From an uncultured Clostridia bacterium (lineage in GTDB: Bacteria > Bacillota > Clostridia > Christensenellales > Aristaeellaceae): a stretch of 8,702 nt of DNA. The translations under genes were made by a program, and so were the position numbers. The notes beneath the pieces were generated by a model. That model ran no database searches, was not told the origin of the DNA, and was given only the letters and a program-made list of their open reading frames with translations. Each line of letters begins with the position of its first letter. The stretch's first letter is position 1. The stretch spans positions 1-8,702 of the forward strand of contig CAMOUF010000110.1 in the NCBI GenBank assembly GCA_946626395.1. The letters run 5' to 3'. Below are positions 1 to 5,963 of the stretch, piece by piece.

Positions 1-1
1 C

Positions 2-676
2 CCCATCTTCACCAACGGCACCTTCATGGATGAGGAGTACTTCGCGCTGTTTGACAAATGCCGCAACCTTTTGCCCATCATGAGCATCGAGGGCGAACGG
101 GAAATCACCGACGCCCGTCGGGGCAGCGGCATCTATGACAAGCTGATTGCCAACATGGACGAGCTGCATCGGCGCGGCCTGATCTTTGGCGCGTCCGTCA
201 CCGTGACCACGGAAAACCTGAAGGAGGTTTCCTCCCGCTCCTTCCTGCAAAGCCTGTCCAACCGGGGCTGCAAGGCCGTGATCTTTGTGGAGTTCGTGCC
301 GGTCACGGAGGAAAGCCAGGAGCTGGCCCCCGGCGACGCGGAGCGGGAATACCTCCATAACGAAATCATGCTCCTTCGGCAGGAGCATCCCGAAATGGTG
401 TACATCGCCTTCCCCGGGGACGAAAAATCCTCCGGCGGCTGCGTGGCGGCGGGCCGGGGCTTCTTCCACATCAACAGCCACGGCGGCGCAGAGCCCTGCC
501 CCTTCTCGCCCTATTCCGATATCAACGTGCGGGACACCTCCCTGCGCGACGCCCTGAAATCCCCCCTGTTCCTGGCCTTGCAGGAGGAAGGGGTGCTTAA
601 AGAGGACCATCCCGGCGGCTGTGTGCTGCATGAAAAGCGGGCGGAAGTGGAACGCCTGCTGCAAGCGCAGAGATGA
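2..676 (+). CDS. Radical SAM protein, C-terminal part (5' end outside window)
   Basis: The frame is open from the first bases, so 224 residues of a longer protein are visible; the methionine at position 26 is internal and has no ribosome binding site. The segments PIFTNGTF and LLPIMSIEGE resemble the later beta strands of a radical SAM barrel; the CxxxCxxC cluster that would bind the 4Fe-4S/SAM cofactor must lie upstream of the window. The C-terminal part has three spaced cysteines: GGCVAAGRG (codon at 440), EPCPFSPYSD (497) and GGCVLHE (620). These resemble a reduced SPASM/auxiliary-cluster tail, so an extra Fe-S cluster is plausible. The substrate is unknown. The next gene begins 15 bases downstream with its own Shine-Dalgarno sequence, so the two are probably co-transcribed. 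The family call rests on overall pattern recognition because the diagnostic motif is not visible. Confidence 0.75.
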   Translation, partial: PIFTNGTFMDEEYFALFDKCRNLLPIMSIEGEREITDARRGSGIYDKLIANMDELHRRGLIFGASVTVTTENLKEVSSRSFLQSLSNRGCKAVIFVEFVPVTEESQELAPGDAEREYLHNEIMLLRQEHPEMVYIAFPGDEKSSGGCVAAGRGFFHINSHGGAEPCPFSPYSDINVRDTSLRDALKSPLFLALQEEGVLKEDHPGGCVLHEKRAEVERLLQAQR

Positions 677-691
677 AAAAGGAGGCTGCTT

Positions 692-1339
692 ATGAAATAC
701 GGAGAATCCACCTTTGACGTGCTGTACCTGCTGTTTGCCATCGTCAGCGGCGTTATCATTCTGCGCCGCGCCCGGAACAAAACCGAAAAGCAGATGGGCC
801 TGGCCGCGCTGATCCTGGGCTGCGGCGACGCGTTCCACCTGGTGCCTCGGGTGCTGAATTACTTTGTGGCGGCGGATTTCACCGCCGCCCTGGGCATCGG
901 CAAGCTGGTCACGTCCATCACCATGACCGTGTTCTATGTGCTGCTGTATTACGTTTGGCTGGGTTACTATCAGGAAAAAGAAAGCCGCGGCTTGACCATT
1001 GGCGTTTGGGCCCTGGCGCTGGTTCGCTGCGCGCTGTGCCTGTTTCCGCAAAACGGCTGGCTGGAAAACAGCAGCGATGTGACCTGGGGCATCATCCGCA
1101 ACGTGCCCTTCGTGATCCTCGGCGCTGTGATCTGCTGGCTCTATTGGAACAATAAAAGGAAGGACCGGACGTTCCGCCTGGTCTGGCTGTACATCCTTCT
1201 GTCCTTCCTGTTCTATATCCCCGTAGCCGTGGCCGCCGGGATCGTGCCCATGCTGGGCATGCTGATGCTGCCCAAAACCATCTGCTACATTCTTTTGATT
1301 TGCGCGTTCCTTCAGGCCACGGGCAGCAAGCAGCGCTGA
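692..1339 (+). CDS. Uncharacterised multi-pass membrane protein
   Basis: A 215-residue protein with a well-placed AAAAAGGAGG site 8 bases before the ATG. It has about seven hydrophobic stretches (roughly residues 8-25, 34-50, 68-92, 100-118, 133-152, 163-184 and 190-209) joined by short, often basic loops such as RRARNK and NNKRKDR, so it is an integral membrane protein with little soluble mass. A distinctive GCGDAFHLVPR motif lies at residues 43-53, at the end of the second segment; its Asp, His and Arg, close to the membrane, could be functional. I do not recognise a named family and assign no function. It sits 15 bases after the radical SAM gene, which suggests a shared transcript. It ends only 19 bases from the converging oxidoreductase gene, with no T-tailed terminator between them. 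Confidence 0.85.
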   Translation: MKYGESTFDVLYLLFAIVSGVIILRRARNKTEKQMGLAALILGCGDAFHLVPRVLNYFVAADFTAALGIGKLVTSITMTVFYVLLYYVWLGYYQEKESRGLTIGVWALALVRCALCLFPQNGWLENSSDVTWGIIRNVPFVILGAVICWLYWNNKRKDRTFRLVWLYILLSFLFYIPVAVAAGIVPMLGMLMLPKTICYILLICAFLQATGSKQR

Positions 1340-1358
1340 GCTGCCTGCTGCATGACCG

Positions 1359-2447
1359 TCATTCCTTTAGCCCCGCCACCTTGACCGCCTGCTCTTCCGC
1401 CTGGAGGCACAGCTCCGCGGCCTTGAAGGCGTGGGCCTGGGTCATGGCCTTTTCCGTGCGGTTCAGGCAGTCCAGGATCAATTGGCCGAAGAAGGGATAG
1501 CCCGTCACGCCGGTGGCGTTGACATACTGTTCGCCCTTGCCGTTGACCAGGAACACATGGTTGCCGTCCACGGTGTCGGCGGCCAGGTTGATGTACTTGC
1601 GGATCTCGATAAAGCCCTCGGTGCCCAGGATGAAGGTGCGCCCGTCGCCCCAGGTGCGCAGGCCGTCGGGATTGAACCAGTCCACCCGGAAATAGTTGGT
1701 GGTGCCGTTTTTGCCCAGGATGGAGCAGTCGCCGAAGTCCTCCAGCTCGGGGTATTCGGGATGGGCGTAATTGCCGATGCGGGCCAGCTGCACCGTGGCG
1801 TCCTCTTCGCCCGCGAAGTGCAAATACTGCTCAATCTGGTGGCTGCCGATGTCGCAGAGGATGCCGCCGTATTTTTCCCGCTCAAAGAACCACCGGGGCC
1901 GTCCCGCCGCGCCCAGGCGATGGGGGCCGAAGCCGGTGACGCTGATCACCTTGCCGATTTCGCCCTGGTCGATCATGTAGCCCGCCAGAATGGCCCCTTC
2001 CACGTGGAGCCGTTCGGAATAATACACCATGTACTTTTTCCCGGTTTCCTTCACGGTTTCCTTGGCGGCGTTCAGTTGCGCCATGGTGGTAAAGGGAGCC
2101 TTGTCGGAAAAGTAATCCTTCCCCGCCTGCATGGCCTTCACGCCCAATGGGCCCCGCTCGCTGGTCACGTTGGAGGAGCAGACCAGCTTCGTTTCCTTGT
2201 CCTCCAAAACTTCGTCCAGGCTGCGGGCGGGCTTGGCCTGGGGATAGGCTTTCAGAAACTGTTCCACCTTTTTGGGGTCAGGATCGTACACATATTTGAT
2301 GGTGCCGCCCGCTTCCGTCAGGCCATTGCACATGCCGTAAATGTGGCCGTGGTCGATATGGGCCGCGGAGAAAACAAATTCGCCGGGCTTGACCACGGGC
2401 TGGGGCTTGCCCTGGGGCGCGTAATTCATGCCGTCGGATACGTTCAT
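1359..2447 (-). CDS. Gfo/Idh/MocA-family oxidoreductase, atypical nucleotide-binding motif
   Basis: A 362-residue probable NAD(P)-dependent dehydrogenase acting on a sugar, sugar acid or inositol-like compound in the cytoplasm. The start is the ATG at 2447, preceded by AAAAGGAG about 10 bases upstream; the earlier ATG at 2483 lies within the upstream gene and lacks a site. The upstream stop (TAA, 2451-2449) is one base from this ATG, so translational coupling is likely. The N-terminal Rossmann segment reads VFSAAHIDHGHIYGM (residues 25-39) instead of the usual GxGxxG loop. Beta 2 ends in YDPD (54-57). The family's EKP motif is replaced by DKAPF (115-119). The catalytic-type helix GGILCDIGSHQIEQ contains D199 and H203. 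This looks like a divergent subgroup, and the exact substrate cannot be inferred. Its tandem partner and the nearby AraC regulator point to carbohydrate catabolism. Confidence 0.88.
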   Translation of the reverse strand: MNVSDGMNYAPQGKPQPVVKPGEFVFSAAHIDHGHIYGMCNGLTEAGGTIKYVYDPDPKKVEQFLKAYPQAKPARSLDEVLEDKETKLVCSSNVTSERGPLGVKAMQAGKDYFSDKAPFTTMAQLNAAKETVKETGKKYMVYYSERLHVEGAILAGYMIDQGEIGKVISVTGFGPHRLGAAGRPRWFFEREKYGGILCDIGSHQIEQYLHFAGEEDATVQLARIGNYAHPEYPELEDFGDCSILGKNGTTNYFRVDWFNPDGLRTWGDGRTFILGTEGFIEIRKYINLAADTVDGNHVFLVNGKGEQYVNATGVTGYPFFGQLILDCLNRTEKAMTQAHAFKAAELCLQAEEQAVKVAGLKE

Positions 2448-2448
2448 G

Positions 2449-3618
2449 TTACTTCTTCTCCTTTTCTCCAAAGTCGCCGCCAAAGGTCAGGGTGCCGGAC
2501 TGCTCCATGACATAGGCGTTTTTCTCGTAGAAGTGGGGCACGTTTTTGCGGATGCCCTCCACGGTATAGAAGGGATCGTCCTTTTGCAGGGGCAGCTCCA
2601 CCGGCTGCCGGGCAGAGCCCGCCTTGTAAATGGCGGTGATCAGCTCAATGGTGCGGCGGCCGGCCTCGCCGGTGATGGCCACCGGGCCGCCCGTTTCGAT
2701 GGCGGTGAGCACGTTGTCCAATTGGCCGGTGTGGTGCTCATACCGCAGAGGCGGCAAGGCGGCCAGGAAATCATCAACTTTCTTTTCAAAATCCTTGTCG
2801 GGCGTTTTCAGGGGGAAGGCGTTGGGCTGGGCGATGGAAGCGAACACGTCGTACGGGGCGGCGATGCGCGCCTTTTCGCATTGGAACACCAGCTTCTGGT
2901 CCTCCCCGTGATGCACCACGGAGGCGGTGACGGTGGCCAGCGCGCCGGGATATTCCATCACAGAAACGGACAGGTCCTCCACCTCGGCGTTGTCGTGGGC
3001 AGTGTTGGCCAGCACGCTGGTGACCCGGTTCGGCAGACCCATCATCCAGCCCAGCATGTCGATGTGGTGCACGGCGTGGTTCAGGGTGCAGCCGCCGCCC
3101 TCCTTTTCCCAGGTGCCCCGCCACCACAGATCGTAATAGTTATGCGCCCGCCACCAGAAGGAGTCGATCTGAGCGTGGCGGACCGGCCCCGCGATGCCGC
3201 TGTCCAAGAGGGCCTTCAAATCCCGGATGGGCTTGCGGAAGCGGTTCTGGGCGATGATGGACAGCTTTTTGCCGCTCTCGTCCCGGGCCTTGAGCATTTC
3301 GTCGCATTCCTCCAGGGACGCGGCCATGGGCTTTTCACACACCACGTTTTTGCCGCTGCGCAGGGCGTTGATGCTGATTTGCGCATGCACAAAGGGCGGG
3401 GTGCATACGTCCACCAGGTCGATGTCCTGCCGGGGCAGAATGTCCAGATGGTCCTCATAGGTATCGCAGGAAAGGCCGAATTCCTCCATAAAGCGGCGGG
3501 CCTTCCCCGGAATAATGTCCACCAGCGCCACCACCTGGCAGCGCTCCTTTAACGTCAGATATGCTTCCATGTGTGCATGGGCGATTCCGCCTGTGCCAAT
3601 GATTGCGACCCGGATCAT
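2449..3618 (-). CDS. Gfo/Idh/MocA-family oxidoreductase
   Basis: A 389-residue canonical member of the Gfo/Idh/MocA dehydrogenases, first gene of a two-gene minus-strand operon. The ATG at 3618 has a GGGGAGG site about 8 bases upstream. The Rossmann fold opens with VAIIGTGGIAHAH (residues 4-16, the GxGxxA dinucleotide loop), and D34 ends beta 2, which favours NAD over NADP. VCTPPFVHA at 71-79 is the usual strand before the CEKPMA motif (94-99) with its conserved lysine. The substrate-side motif GGGCTLNHAVHHID (174-187) carries N180, H184 and D187. Enzymes of this family oxidise or reduce sugars, inositols or their derivatives; the substrate here is not determinable. The A+T-rich region upstream holds a good sigma-A promoter back to back with that of the regulator gene, so the AraC protein is the likely controller. 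Confidence 0.93.
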   Translation of the reverse strand: MIRVAIIGTGGIAHAHMEAYLTLKERCQVVALVDIIPGKARRFMEEFGLSCDTYEDHLDILPRQDIDLVDVCTPPFVHAQISINALRSGKNVVCEKPMAASLEECDEMLKARDESGKKLSIIAQNRFRKPIRDLKALLDSGIAGPVRHAQIDSFWWRAHNYYDLWWRGTWEKEGGGCTLNHAVHHIDMLGWMMGLPNRVTSVLANTAHDNAEVEDLSVSVMEYPGALATVTASVVHHGEDQKLVFQCEKARIAAPYDVFASIAQPNAFPLKTPDKDFEKKVDDFLAALPPLRYEHHTGQLDNVLTAIETGGPVAITGEAGRRTIELITAIYKAGSARQPVELPLQKDDPFYTVEGIRKNVPHFYEKNAYVMEQSGTLTFGGDFGEKEKK

Positions 3619-3661
3619 ACGCAGCGCCTCCCCTGTATGGATTGTTGTTTGATTTTATTAT

Positions 3662-3690
3662 ATAATATCACACTTCAATTTCGCCGTAAA
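3662..3690 (-). promoter_or_regulatory. Sigma-A-type promoter of the oxidoreductase operon
   Basis: Read on the minus strand: -35 TTTACG (3690-3685), a 17-base spacer, then -10 TATTAT (3667-3662). This predicts a start near 3655 and a leader of about 36 bases before the ATG at 3618. The -10 lies in a 12-bp palindrome (3656-3667, TATTATATAATA). The call comes from consensus matching only. Confidence 0.6.
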
Positions 3691-3698
3691 TATATATA

Positions 3699-3724
3699 AT
3701 TGCTTGTTATATTGCAAAAATTGG
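3699..3724. promoter_or_regulatory. Possible AraC-type operator with repeated ATTG(C) motif
   Basis: ATTGC occurs at 3699-3703 and again at 3711-3715, one helical turn plus about 1.5 bases later, with ATTGG at 3720-3724. The segment overlaps the -35 of the regulator gene and abuts that of the divergent operon. The inverted reading TTGC-N10-GCAA (3700-3717) is also present. AraC-family proteins often bind direct repeats beside a -35 box. The assignment is inference and the motif is short. Confidence 0.25.
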
Positions 3725-3732
3725 TGTATGAT
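3704..3732 (+). promoter_or_regulatory. Sigma-A-type promoter of the AraC-family regulator gene
   Basis: -35 TTGTTA (3704-3709), a 17-base spacer, and -10 TATGAT (3727-3732). A start near 3739 would leave a short leader just containing the GAGGTGA ribosome site. Its -35 is only 13 bases from the -35 of the divergent oxidoreductase promoter, so a protein bound between them could affect both. Confidence 0.6.
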
Positions 3733-3758
3733 GTTCCAGATGCGAGGTGACGCGAACC

Positions 3759-4616
3759 ATGAAAGCAAGAGTGTGGGACAGATTTCATCAGATGCCCTCG
3801 GGCCGTGAGTTTGAGATTTATCACTACGCGGAGGATGTGCTCCAGCCCGTATGGTATCACGCGCATCCCTATTATGAAATTTATTTTTTCGTGCAGGGCC
3901 ATAACCGCATCATCGTGGAGGGCACGGATATCCAGCCCCAGCGGGGAGACGTGCTCATTTATCCCCCGGGGATCATGCACCGCTGCATCCATCTGGACAC
4001 GGAAATCACCTATGAACGGTTTTATTATTACCTGAGCCCTGAATTTTTGCAGGCAATCAGCTCGGTGGATTTTGATATTCCCCAAACCCTGGCGCAAATG
4101 ACAGCGGACGATCATTATTATTTTCATGTGGACAGCGCCGCGTTGGATCAGCTGATACAAAAAGCGGACGAAGTGATCGCCGCGTCGGAAAGCCTGCTGC
4201 CTGCCGATAAGCTGATGAACCGCTTCCGGATGGGCCAATTGCTGGTGCGGTCGCTCACGATGCTGACCACGAATGAGGCGATGCCCCAAAGCGAATACAG
4301 CAGCCGGATGAGCGCGCTCATTCACTATATCAACCAGCACGCGGCGGAGCAGGTGGCGCTGAATCAATTGGAAGAGATCTTTTATGCCAGCAAATACGTG
4401 CTCATGAAAGAATTCAAGGAATACACCGGCATCACCATTTACCAATATCTGCTGATCCGCCGGATATTGATGGCCCAGGAAATGATTCAGCAGAGCATGA
4501 AGCCCAAGGAAGCCGCGCTTCACTGCGGTTTTCAGGATTACACCAGCTTTTACCGGGCATTCAAAACCAGGGCAGGCGTATCGCCGGAGCAATACAGAAA
4601 AATGATCGGAAAATAA
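3759..4616 (+). CDS. AraC-family transcriptional regulator with N-terminal cupin
   Basis: A 285-residue regulator. The ATG at 3759 is preferred because GAGGTGA (3744-3750) lies about 9 bases before it; the in-frame GTG at 3747 falls within that site. Residues about 15-95 form an AraC-type cupin sensor with HAHPYYEIYFF (H34, H36, E40) and a RGDVLIYPPGIMHR strand pair, which usually binds a sugar or related ligand. Residues about 185-285 are the double helix-turn-helix domain: the first unit is around LNQLEEIFYASKYVLMKEFK, and the second is the hallmark GFQDYTSFYRAFK (257-269) followed by GVSPEQYRK. It is divergent from the two oxidoreductases and upstream of a sugar transporter gene. The natural inference is a local activator of both, responding to the transported or metabolised carbohydrate. 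A strong terminator follows 28 bases after the stop. Confidence 0.94.
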   Translation: MKARVWDRFHQMPSGREFEIYHYAEDVLQPVWYHAHPYYEIYFFVQGHNRIIVEGTDIQPQRGDVLIYPPGIMHRCIHLDTEITYERFYYYLSPEFLQAISSVDFDIPQTLAQMTADDHYYFHVDSAALDQLIQKADEVIAASESLLPADKLMNRFRMGQLLVRSLTMLTTNEAMPQSEYSSRMSALIHYINQHAAEQVALNQLEEIFYASKYVLMKEFKEYTGITIYQYLLIRRILMAQEMIQQSMKPKEAALHCGFQDYTSFYRAFKTRAGVSPEQYRKMIGK

Positions 4617-4643
4617 ATAAGGTTCATTGCATGGATCACACAG

Positions 4644-4665
4644 GCCCGCACCGCGGGCTTTTTTT
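4644..4665 (+). terminator. Intrinsic terminator of the AraC-family gene
   Basis: Perfect 6-bp G+C stem GCCCGC/GCGGGC with a 3-base loop (ACC), followed directly by seven T residues. It separates the regulator transcript from the transporter promoter downstream. Confidence 0.9.
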
Positions 4666-4686
4666 ATGCTTTTCTACCATATTTTA

Positions 4687-4736
4687 TGCAATACGAATTG
4701 GTTAATTATTCTCCGCAATGGTCAATATTTGCAATA
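4687..4736. promoter_or_regulatory. Possible operator: two TGCAATA motifs upstream of the permease promoter
   Basis: TGCAATA occurs at 4687-4693 and 4730-4736, 43 bases apart (about four helical turns), with a CGCAATG variant between (4714-4720). The nearer copy ends 20 bases before the -35 box. The regulator's own promoter has TATTGCAA, which contains the reverse complement of the same motif. A shared site for the AraC-family protein is a reasonable but unproven guess in A+T-rich DNA. Confidence 0.22.
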
Positions 4737-4755
4737 AAATAGCCAACTTTACATA

Positions 4756-4784
4756 TTTACAGCATATCCTGCCTTGGGTATATT
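4756..4784 (+). promoter_or_regulatory. Sigma-A-type promoter of the sugar permease gene
   Basis: -35 TTTACA (4756-4761), a 17-base spacer, and -10 TATATT (4779-4784); TATTAT at 4781-4786 is an overlapping alternative. The start would be near 4791, about 40 bases before the TTG start codon. Confidence 0.55.
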
Positions 4785-4830
4785 ATAGACAAAACTTCGT
4801 TATCACCTGGCAGACAAGGAGGTGTGCTCT

Positions 4831-5364
4831 TTGCAAAAGACCAACGTGGCAGTCCCTCCGGTTCGGTATAAAGGGATCGGGCTGAGAAAGGGAATCAAAA
4901 AATACTGGATGCTGTATGCCATGATGATTCTGCCGCTGGCGCAGTACATCATCTTCCGGTACTGTCCGCTGTGGGGCGTGCAGGTTGCATTCAAGGATTA
5001 CAACCTGTTCAAGGGCATTGCGGGGAGCAAATGGGCGGGCTTCAAGTATTTCAACGAAGCCTTCGCCACCCAGCAGTTCTGGGACGCGCTGAAAAACACC
5101 GTGTGGCTGAACCTGCTGGATCTGATTTTCGGCTTCCCCATGCCCATCATCCTGGCCATCATGCTGTATGAAATGAAGTCGGTGAAGGTCAAGCGCGTAT
5201 ATCAGACGCTCATGTACCTGCCCCACTTCCTTTCCTGGATCATCATCGGCGGTATCGTGACCAAGATGTTCGGCACCCGCGGCATTGTCAACAATCGCAA
5301 CGATCCCTTCCGGGCGGTGAATTTCAAAATGGATGAAGCAGGAAATTCTGATTTGTCCCAATAA
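4831..5364 (+). pseudogene. Sugar ABC transporter permease (LplB/YteP type), truncated by an IS remnant
   Basis: The gene begins with TTG at 4831, 8 bases after an AAGGAGG site (4816-4822); the in-frame GTG at 4822 lies on that site. Residues 1-155 look native: a basic N-terminus, a first membrane segment around residues 25-42 (YWMLYAMMILPLAQYIIF), the signature CPLWGVQVAFKDYN and a KYFNEAF region, then segments around 91-112 and 123-147 ending MYLPHFLSWIIIGG. At GIVNN (codon ending 5295) the homology stops. The following 22 residues read as transposase (RNDPFRAVNFKMDEAGN), then a stop. Intact members are roughly 300 residues, so about half is lost, including the later membrane helices and the EAA loop that contacts the ATPase. 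It cannot be a working permease. The partner permease and binding protein genes that normally follow are absent. Confidence 0.88.
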
Positions 5365-5758
5365 CAAAAAATTCTTGTTTTCTCATCGAAAGCCGATTAA
5401 TGGAAACAGGTACGGACGCCAGGAAGAAATCTACACCTGCGAAGACTGCAGCGGATGTCCCTATGCAGTGCAATGCAAAAAAGGACAGGGAAACCGCTCA
5501 ATCAGTCTGAACGAGGAACTGACCCAGATACATCGGGAGGTTCTGGATAATCTGGAATGTATCCACGGCGCGCTGCTTCGTATGAATCATTCTATTCAGG
5601 CTGTGGGGAGCTTCGGCATCCTCAAATATGACCGATGGTACAAGCGTATCGTCCGAAGAGGGCTAATTTCCGTAAAACTTGAACTCTTTCTCGTTTCTAT
5701 CGGTCATAATCTATACAAATTCTATAACAAACAGATGAAACAATCGCAAGCTGCTTAA
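5296..5758 (+). pseudogene. IS1182-family transposase, 3' remnant with a frameshift
   Basis: Only the C-terminal part of the transposase remains. It starts at the permease junction, in frame with the permease, as RNDPFRAVNFKMDEAGN. It continues in the next frame as LICPNNKKFLFSHRK, so one extra T near 5347 (or a two-base loss) splits the frame. The downstream open stretch (from 5333) has the zinc-ribbon-like cysteine cluster YTCEDCSGCPYAVQC and the family tail with SIQAVGSFGILKYDRWYKR and IGHNLYKFYNKQ. The N-terminal half, with the first catalytic aspartates of the DDE site, is missing, so it is inactive. Base composition is visibly more A+T-rich than the flanking genes, consistent with an imported element. 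The ATG at 5333 has no convincing ribosome site. The family call is from memory of IS1182 C-termini. Confidence 0.85.
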
Positions 5759-5779
5759 CTGGGGGGAAGGGGCTGTCTC
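5296..5779 (+). mobile_element. Right-hand remnant of an IS1182-type insertion sequence
   Basis: It comprises the transposase 3' remnant and the short tail after its stop. GGGGCTGTCTC (5769-5779) matches the usual form of the right terminal repeat of this kind of element, where the transposase stop is followed by a GGCTGTCTC-type end. No matching left end occurs at the permease junction, so the element is 5'-deleted or the junction arose by recombination. No target duplication can be assigned. Confidence 0.6.
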
Positions 5780-5817
5780 TTCCGCCAATTCTCTATTTGG
5801 CGTTTTGAGCCGGCCCC
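5769..5817. repeat. Nested inverted repeats at the IS end
   Basis: GGGGCTGTCTC (5769-5779) pairs with GAGCCGGCCCC (5807-5817), 9 of 11 positions complementary. Inside it CGCCAA (5783-5788) pairs perfectly with TTGGCG (5797-5802), which is followed by TTTT and could act as a weak terminator for the transposase transcript. The right outer arm is also the left arm of the terminator that follows, so the two structures exclude each other. Confidence 0.6.
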
Positions 5818-5866
5818 GTATTCGTCATATGCGTTCGATTCGCTTCCGCGCGGGGGGCTCTTTTTT
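5807..5866 (+). terminator. Intrinsic terminator after the IS remnant
   Basis: GAGCC-GG-CCCCG (5807-5818) pairs with CGGGGGGCTC (5851-5860): ten base pairs with a two-base bulge and a loop of about 32 bases, followed directly by six T residues and then GTTTT. It would stop transcripts from the permease/IS side before the phage-type genes. The long loop makes it less certain than the terminator at 4644. Confidence 0.6.
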
Positions 5867-5894
5867 GTTTTGGAAAAATGCTTGAATAAAACCA

Positions 5895-5951
5895 CCGCGG
5901 TAATCGCGGGAATACGCGCTCGAAAGAGCAGGAAGCGGCCACTTGACGGCC
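5895..5951 (+). promoter_or_regulatory. Structured leader before the phage-type genes
   Basis: Three small hairpins follow each other: CCGCG/CGCGG (5895-5909, 5-base loop), GCTC-GAAA-GAGC (5918-5929, a GNRA-type tetraloop), and GGCC/GGCC (5937-5951, 7-base loop). The last one ends in the bases next to the AGGAGG ribosome site of the first phage gene (5952-5957). No convincing sigma-A promoter is visible between 5867 and 5894. The hairpins are short and could be partly chance in G+C-rich DNA. Confidence 0.3.
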
Positions 5952-5963
5952 AGGAGGAAGCAC

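Noticed and set aside
1322..1345. GGCAGC/GCTGCC inverted repeat at the convergent gene ends
   Set aside because: Only six pairs, a 12-base loop and no T run on either strand, so it is not a supportable terminator.
1431..3552. Two long plus-strand open frames opposite the oxidoreductase genes
   Set aside because: They are complements of well-conserved Gfo/Idh genes, lack ribosome sites and show no recognisable motif.
3675..4592. A 305-codon minus-strand frame opposite the AraC-family gene
   Set aside because: The AraC gene has conserved cupin and helix-turn-helix motifs; the antisense frame has none and crosses the regulator's promoter.
5867..5894. Promoter for the phage-type genes (TTTGTT ... 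TAAAAC)
   Set aside because: Both hexamers match the consensus poorly and overlap the terminator tail, so I could not support a promoter call.
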